DNA of 62,233 bases from Pseudonocardia sp. 73-21. GTDB lineage: Bacteria > Actinomycetota > Actinomycetes > Mycobacteriales > Pseudonocardiaceae. Under the pieces are notes generated by a model. It ran no database searches and had not been told where the DNA came from. It saw only the letters and a program-made list of their open reading frames with translations. Of this stretch, positions 55,913 to 62,233 are shown piece after piece (position 1 is the stretch's first letter; every line of letters starts with the position of its first letter). Made by a program: the position numbers and the translations under genes. The DNA lies in NCBI RefSeq assembly GCF_001899645.1, contig NZ_MKVV01000044.1, forward strand, positions 1 to 62,233. The letters are read 5' to 3'.

Positions 55913-55939
55913 GTTGCACGCATATGCGGATCTTGCAAC
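55913..55939. promoter_or_regulatory. Nested palindrome between aldehyde dehydrogenase and regulator
   Basis: GTTGCA (55913-55918) and TGCAAC (55934-55939) flank a perfect 10-bp palindrome CGCATATGCG (55919-55928). It is a candidate binding site for the divergent GAF-domain regulator. Confidence 0.5.
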
Positions 55940-55997
55940 CTCACCCTTCCGCCAGTGCGACACTGACTCAGGTTTGCCTTACTCTGCACGCGCGCGG

Positions 55998-57464
55998 ATG
56001 CTGGACGTCGTGAGCGTCACCGACCCGCCGCAGCGGACGCGCGAGCTGGCCCGCGTCCGTGACGCAGTGCTGGCCGGGGACCTCTCGGACCGCGCACCCC
56101 GCGAGGTCGTGTCGGCGTCCTGGCGCCGCTCGCTCGCGGCCCGCGTGGACCCCGACCACGGTGACCCACCGCTGATCTACGAGCACGCCGAGATCACCCG
56201 GGTGCGGGACGGGCACGCGCTGGCGGGCGTACTGCCGATGCTGCGCGAGACGCTGGTGTCCATCGCCGACGAGGCGATGCACATGATGATCGTGACCGAC
56301 GCCCAGGGCCACATCCTGTGGCGCGAGGGCCAGCGCGACGTGCTGCGCACGGCCGGGCGCGTCGGGCTCGTCGAGGGCACGCGGTGGACCGAGGACAGCA
56401 TCGGCACCAACGCGATGGGCACGGCGCTGGCCGCCGACCGGCCCGTCCGGATCCACTCGGCCGAGCACCTCGTGCGCACCTACCACCAGTGGACCTGTGC
56501 GGCCAGCCCCGTCCATGACCCCGACACGGGCGCGGTGATCGGCGCCATCGACATCACCGGGCCGGCGCGGACCTTCCATCCCACCACCCTCGCGCTCGTC
56601 GTCGCCGCGGCCCGGTTGGCCGAGGGCCACCTCGCCGCCCAGGCCGCGATGCGCGACGAGCGGCTGCTGGCCCGCAACCTGCCGCACCTCATCGGGCTGC
56701 GCGACGAGCCCGGCGCGCTCCTGGCCCCGAGCGGCCGGGTGCTCGCGGCTCAGCCCCTGGGCTGGCTGCCGGCGCACGTCGAGCTGCCGACGGCGGGCGA
56801 CCGGGTGGCGCTGGGCGAGCACGGCGACGGGCTGCTGGAGCCACTGGCGGAGGGTTGGCTGCTGCGCCTGCAACGCCGCGGGGCCCGCCCACGACCCGCC
56901 CTGTCCCTGCCGTTCCTCGGAGCCGAGCGTCCGATCGCGATCCTCAACGGACGCCCCGTGCGGCTCTCCCTGCGCCACGCCGAGATCCTCGCCCTCCTGG
57001 CTCTGCACCCGGAGGGCTTCACCGCCGACGGCCTGGCCACGGCCCTGCACGGCGACGCGGGCAAGTCCGTCACGGTGCGGGCCGAGGTGCACCGGCTGCG
57101 CTCCGTGCTCGACGCGGGGGTCCTGCGCACCCAGCCCTACCGCCTGCAGGCCTGCGTGAACGCCGACTTCCTGACCGTCCGCGAGGCGCTCGCCGGCGGC
57201 CGGGTCCTGGAGGCCGCCCGGGCCCACCGCGGCCCGCTGCTGCCGCGGTCCGAGGCCCCCGGCGTGCGCGAGGAGCGCGAGCTGATGGGCGGCGCACTCC
57301 GCCAGGCCGTGCTCGGTGGCGGCGACGTCGAGGCGATGTGGGCGCTCGCCGAGACCCCGGACGGGGCCGACGACGTGCAGCTCCTCGAACGACTGCTGCA
57401 CGCGCTCCCCGACCGCGATCCGCGGCACGCGGTGCTCGCGGCCCGCCTGGATGCCGCGTTGTGA
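55998..57464 (+). CDS. GAF-domain transcriptional regulator (AcoR-like, without sigma-54 domain)
   Basis: A 488-residue regulator. The N-terminal half is like AcoR/DhaR sensors, with a GAF domain at about 65-215 (GLVEGTRWTEDSIGTNAMGT; VRTYHQWTCAASPVHDPDTG). The sigma-54 AAA domain is absent. The C-terminal part (about 320-390, VRLSLRHAEILALLALHPEG) is a winged-helix-like region. It is divergent from aldehyde dehydrogenase and its likely activator. ATG 55998 is used; GTG 56010 is an alternative. Confidence 0.85.
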   Translation: MLDVVSVTDPPQRTRELARVRDAVLAGDLSDRAPREVVSASWRRSLAARVDPDHGDPPLIYEHAEITRVRDGHALAGVLPMLRETLVSIADEAMHMMIVTDAQGHILWREGQRDVLRTAGRVGLVEGTRWTEDSIGTNAMGTALAADRPVRIHSAEHLVRTYHQWTCAASPVHDPDTGAVIGAIDITGPARTFHPTTLALVVAAARLAEGHLAAQAAMRDERLLARNLPHLIGLRDEPGALLAPSGRVLAAQPLGWLPAHVELPTAGDRVALGEHGDGLLEPLAEGWLLRLQRRGARPRPALSLPFLGAERPIAILNGRPVRLSLRHAEILALLALHPEGFTADGLATALHGDAGKSVTVRAEVHRLRSVLDAGVLRTQPYRLQACVNADFLTVREALAGGRVLEAARAHRGPLLPRSEAPGVREERELMGGALRQAVLGGGDVEAMWALAETPDGADDVQLLERLLHALPDRDPRHAVLAARLDAAL

Positions 57465-57465
57465 G

Positions 57466-58431
57466 TCAGCGCGCGGGTGAGTTCGGGCGCTCGTCGAGGG
57501 CGTCGGGGATGCCGTCGTCGTCGGTGTCCTCGAGCAGGGGTTCGGGCCGGCCCGCCCGTACGGCCTCCAGCTGGGCCGCCAGCGCCAGTCCGGCGAGCAG
57601 GGCGATCCCGGTGATGTTCGCCCACAGCAGCAGCGCCATGACCGCCGTCAGCGGGCCGTAGGTGTCGCCGAAACCGGCGGCGAACACCACGTAGAGCGCG
57701 AGCAGACCCGAGCCCGCCAGCCACGCCAGCACCGTGACGGCCGCACCCACCGCCAGCCAGCTGCGGCCCGGCTGCTGGCGGCGCGGGGCGTAGCGGAACA
57801 GCAGGGTCACGGCCACCACCAGCAACGCCAGCCCGATCGGCCAGCGCACGACGTCCCAGACGGTCTCGGCGGCGTGGCCCCAGTGGTAGACGCTCTCGAT
57901 GGCCTCGCCGAAGGGCTCGCCCGCCACGATCAGCAGCAGCCCCACGGCCATCGCCAGACCCGCGGTCGCGGTGAGGACCGCAGCCTGGCCGTACTTGCGC
58001 AGCGCGGGCCGGTCGCGTTTGGTGCCGTAGATCCGGTTGGCCCCGCGCTCCAGCTGCGCGAACGCGCTCGTGGCCGCCACGAACGCCGTGACCAGACCGA
58101 GCACCACCACGACCTCGCTGCGCCGGCTGCCCCCGTCGGCGGACTCCCCGACCACCTGGGAGACCAGCGAGTCGCTGCTGCCCGGCGAGATCGCCACCAC
58201 CGTGCGCGCGACGACCTCGGCCACGGAGTCCGCGCCGATCGCGGTGGCGAGACCCGCGCCCGCGATCACCAGCGGCACGGCAGCGAGCGCCAGCTGCAGG
58301 GCGAACGCCCGCGCATGGCTGAATCCGTCGCCGTAGCGGAACCGCACGAACGACGCACCGAGCAGCCGCCGTAGCCCGTGGCGGCGAACGGTGTGCCAGG
58401 CGTCGTCGGCGGACAGGTCATCGCCGGACAT
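57466..58431 (-). CDS. YihY/BrkB-family membrane protein
   Basis: A 321-residue inner-membrane protein with about six helices. Family features are HARAFALQLALAAVPLVIAG near the N-terminus, FAQLERGANRIYG, and YVVFAAGFGDTYGPLTAVMA. The C-terminus is an acidic DTDDDGIPDALDERP tail. Function is unknown; early naming as RNase BN is wrong. ATG 58431 has GGAGA upstream; GTG 58467 is in frame. It ends two bases from the convergent regulator gene. Confidence 0.85.
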   Translation of the reverse strand: MSGDDLSADDAWHTVRRHGLRRLLGASFVRFRYGDGFSHARAFALQLALAAVPLVIAGAGLATAIGADSVAEVVARTVVAISPGSSDSLVSQVVGESADGGSRRSEVVVVLGLVTAFVAATSAFAQLERGANRIYGTKRDRPALRKYGQAAVLTATAGLAMAVGLLLIVAGEPFGEAIESVYHWGHAAETVWDVVRWPIGLALLVVAVTLLFRYAPRRQQPGRSWLAVGAAVTVLAWLAGSGLLALYVVFAAGFGDTYGPLTAVMALLLWANITGIALLAGLALAAQLEAVRAGRPEPLLEDTDDDGIPDALDERPNSPAR

Positions 58432-58571
58432 CAGCCCGGTCTCCGGGACGGCACGGACCGAACTCACGGTGCCGAATCTAGACGCACCGTCACCGTCGCA
58501 CGCGCCCTCACCGGTCCCGCCCACGCGGGGGTTCCACCCGACGGCCCCCACCAGGTGGTCAGGTCGGACGA

Positions 58572-58611
58572 CGAACGGCCCTCCCGGACCGGAGTCCGGG
58601 AGGGCCGTTCG
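58572..58611. terminator. Rho-independent-like terminator of clpC
   Basis: Arms CGAACGGCCCTCCCGGA (58572-58588) and TCCGGGAGGGCCGTTCG (58595-58611) are a perfect 17-bp inverted repeat with a 6-nt loop, 17 nt after the clpC stop. The T tract is poor, as is usual in high-GC actinobacteria. Confidence 0.85.
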
Positions 58612-58628
58612 GGTCGTACCGGGCTAGA

Positions 58629-61175
<2,547 letters not shown>

Positions 61176-61190
61176 CTGTACTCCTCGCCT

Positions 61191-61220
61191 ACTGCGCCGT
61201 ACTGCGCCGCACTGGGCCGT
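61191..61220. repeat. Three 10-bp tandem repeats upstream of clpC
   Basis: ACTGCGCCGT, ACTGCGCCGC and ACTGGGCCGT follow each other at 61191-61220, just upstream of the clpC ribosome binding site. One helical turn per unit fits a protein-binding site or a slippage-prone leader. Confidence 0.45.
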
Positions 61221-61373
61221 CCGCGACTGTGCCATCTGTACAGGCGGCGCGCGCTGCGCCGCGTACGCCCGATACCACTGTATCGGCTTATGTGGTGCGG
61301 TCGCCCGTGGTACGGCCGCCTGATAGGGCACAACCCGTCATCGGGAGTTGGGATTCCCGTCGTCCGGGAGTGC

Positions 61374-62171
61374 TCAGGCCTGCGCCCCGGCCGCCCGCTC
61401 GGCCGCCTTGTCGGCCTGCCAGCCGTCCTCGTCGCGGCCGCGGCGCCAGTAGCCGGAGATCGACAGCAGGTGCCGGGGCCACTCCCGCTCGTCGACGAGG
61501 TGCCTGCGGATGTCGCGGACGATGCCGGCCTCGCCGTGCACGAACGCGTGGACGGCACCTCCCGGCACCTCCAGCGCCCGCACGGCCTCGACCAGCTGGT
61601 CGGGCCTCGACGGAGTGCGGTGCAGCCACCTGACGTCGACATCGCCGGCGAGGGGCTGGTGCTCGGCCGCGTCGGCGACCTCGATCACGGCCACCACCGG
61701 CACGCCGGGGGCGATGCGTTCGCAGGCCGCGCCGATCGCCGGGAGCGCGCTCTCGTCGCCGACCATGAGGTGGGCGTCGGCGGTGGGGTCGGGGGCGTAG
61801 GCCCCGCCCGGCCCCATCAGCCGCAGGAGATCACCCGGACGGGCGGCGGCGGCCCACGGCCCGGCGAGTCCCTCGTCGCCGTGGTGGACGAAGTCGATGG
61901 TCAGTTCGCCCTGCGCGTAATCGAGGGCCCGCACCGTGTAGGTCCGCGTGCTCGGCCACTGGTCACGGGGGAGCTCGGCGCGGATCGTCTCCATGTCGAA
62001 CGGTTCCGGGTAGCGGACGCCCGGTTTCGGGAACTGGAGCTTCACGTAGCGGTCGCTGTAGGGGGTGTCGGGGAAAGCGGCGACCTCGTCGCCGCCGAAC
62101 ACGACCCGGATCATGTGCGGGGTCAGCCGCTGGGTGCGGCGGACCTCGAGAGTGGTCGTCCTGCGGGCCAC
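61374..62171 (-). CDS. Siderophore-interacting protein (FAD-dependent ferric reductase)
   Basis: A 265-residue SIP-family flavin reductase that frees iron from ferric siderophores. The FAD-binding segment is RTYTVRALDYAQGELTIDFV with FVHHGDEGLAGPWAAAARPG; MVGDESALPAIGAACERI is the C-terminal nicotinamide-domain start; HGEAGIVRDIRRHL and ISGYWRRGRDE close it. GTG 62171 has AGGAGGG upstream. Confidence 0.92.
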   Translation of the reverse strand: MARRTTTLEVRRTQRLTPHMIRVVFGGDEVAAFPDTPYSDRYVKLQFPKPGVRYPEPFDMETIRAELPRDQWPSTRTYTVRALDYAQGELTIDFVHHGDEGLAGPWAAAARPGDLLRLMGPGGAYAPDPTADAHLMVGDESALPAIGAACERIAPGVPVVAVIEVADAAEHQPLAGDVDVRWLHRTPSRPDQLVEAVRALEVPGGAVHAFVHGEAGIVRDIRRHLVDEREWPRHLLSISGYWRRGRDEDGWQADKAAERAAGAQA

Positions 62172-62187
62172 GGACCCTCCTCGGTGT

Positions 62188-62206
62188 CTGGGTAAGGCCA
62201 CCCTAA
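62188..62206 (-). promoter_or_regulatory. Iron box (IdeR/DmdR-like) upstream of SIP gene
   Basis: On the minus strand, TTAGGGTGGCCTTACCCAG matches 13 of 19 positions of the IdeR consensus TTAGGTTAGGCTAACCTAA. It lies 17-35 nt before the start of the siderophore-interacting protein gene, consistent with iron-dependent repression. Confidence 0.6.
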
Positions 62207-62233
62207 CCGCAGCGGCGGGGCCTGCGCACCGCG

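Overview
The window is high-GC actinobacterial DNA. From about 31.5 kb onward it is ordinary chromosome, with a gene order familiar from mycobacteria and relatives (cysS-ispF-ispD-carD / lpqE-radA / mutY / hydrolase-mhuD / clpC). Together with the gene contents this suggests a member of the Pseudonocardiales, possibly Pseudonocardia; the genus is inference. The left half is accessory DNA.

Layout. (1) 65-12418, minus strand: a class I DISARM-like anti-phage locus, transcribed right to left: drmD helicase, drmMI adenine methylase, an SMC-like zinc-hook ATPase, a 109-aa helical protein with a HEPN-like motif, then drmA, which is cut off at the left edge. The ATPase and small protein are not among the five standard class I genes. 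(2) 12606-13680: two unrecognised small genes. (3) 13664-24604, minus strand: a tightly coupled transfer operon of 12 genes (excisionase-like protein, small membrane protein, WhiB-HTH regulator, several small unknowns, DUF2637 membrane protein, VirD4/TraG-like coupling protein, MobF relaxase-helicase). No VirB4 or other channel ATPase is seen, so it looks mobilizable rather than self-transferring. (4) 24764-26952: XRE repressor, XRE-TPR regulator and CutA. (5) 27139-29507: a three-gene operon of visibly lower GC whose first gene belongs to the TIGR04255 family; a candidate cargo or defence operon. (6) 30111-31388: tyrosine integrase, followed by tRNA-Thr(TGT) at 31478-31552, whose 3' end faces the integrase and is the likely attachment site. 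The other end of the element was not found, so it probably lies left of the window.

The chromosomal side starts with a deletion scar joining the tail of a MarR regulator to a decayed MFS exporter. Then come thrE, otsA-otsB, a LacI regulator, a zinc/manganese-type ABC transporter behind a Zur-like palindrome, rlmB, cysS, a VOC protein, ispF, ispD, carD, lpqE, radA, two unknowns, mutY, a 2H-phosphoesterase-like gene, a decayed amino-acid permease, an alpha/beta hydrolase, mhuD, a sirtuin, an isochorismatase-family hydrolase with a decayed second copy, DUF779 with aldehyde dehydrogenase and its GAF-type regulator, a YihY/BrkB membrane protein, clpC and a siderophore-interacting reductase.

A palindromic intergenic element related to CGTGCGCGGATATCAG occurs three times on the chromosomal side and was not seen in the accessory half. 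The points most worth following up are the ATPase plus HEPN-like pair inside the DISARM locus, the low-GC TIGR04255 operon, and the break in drmA at the left edge.
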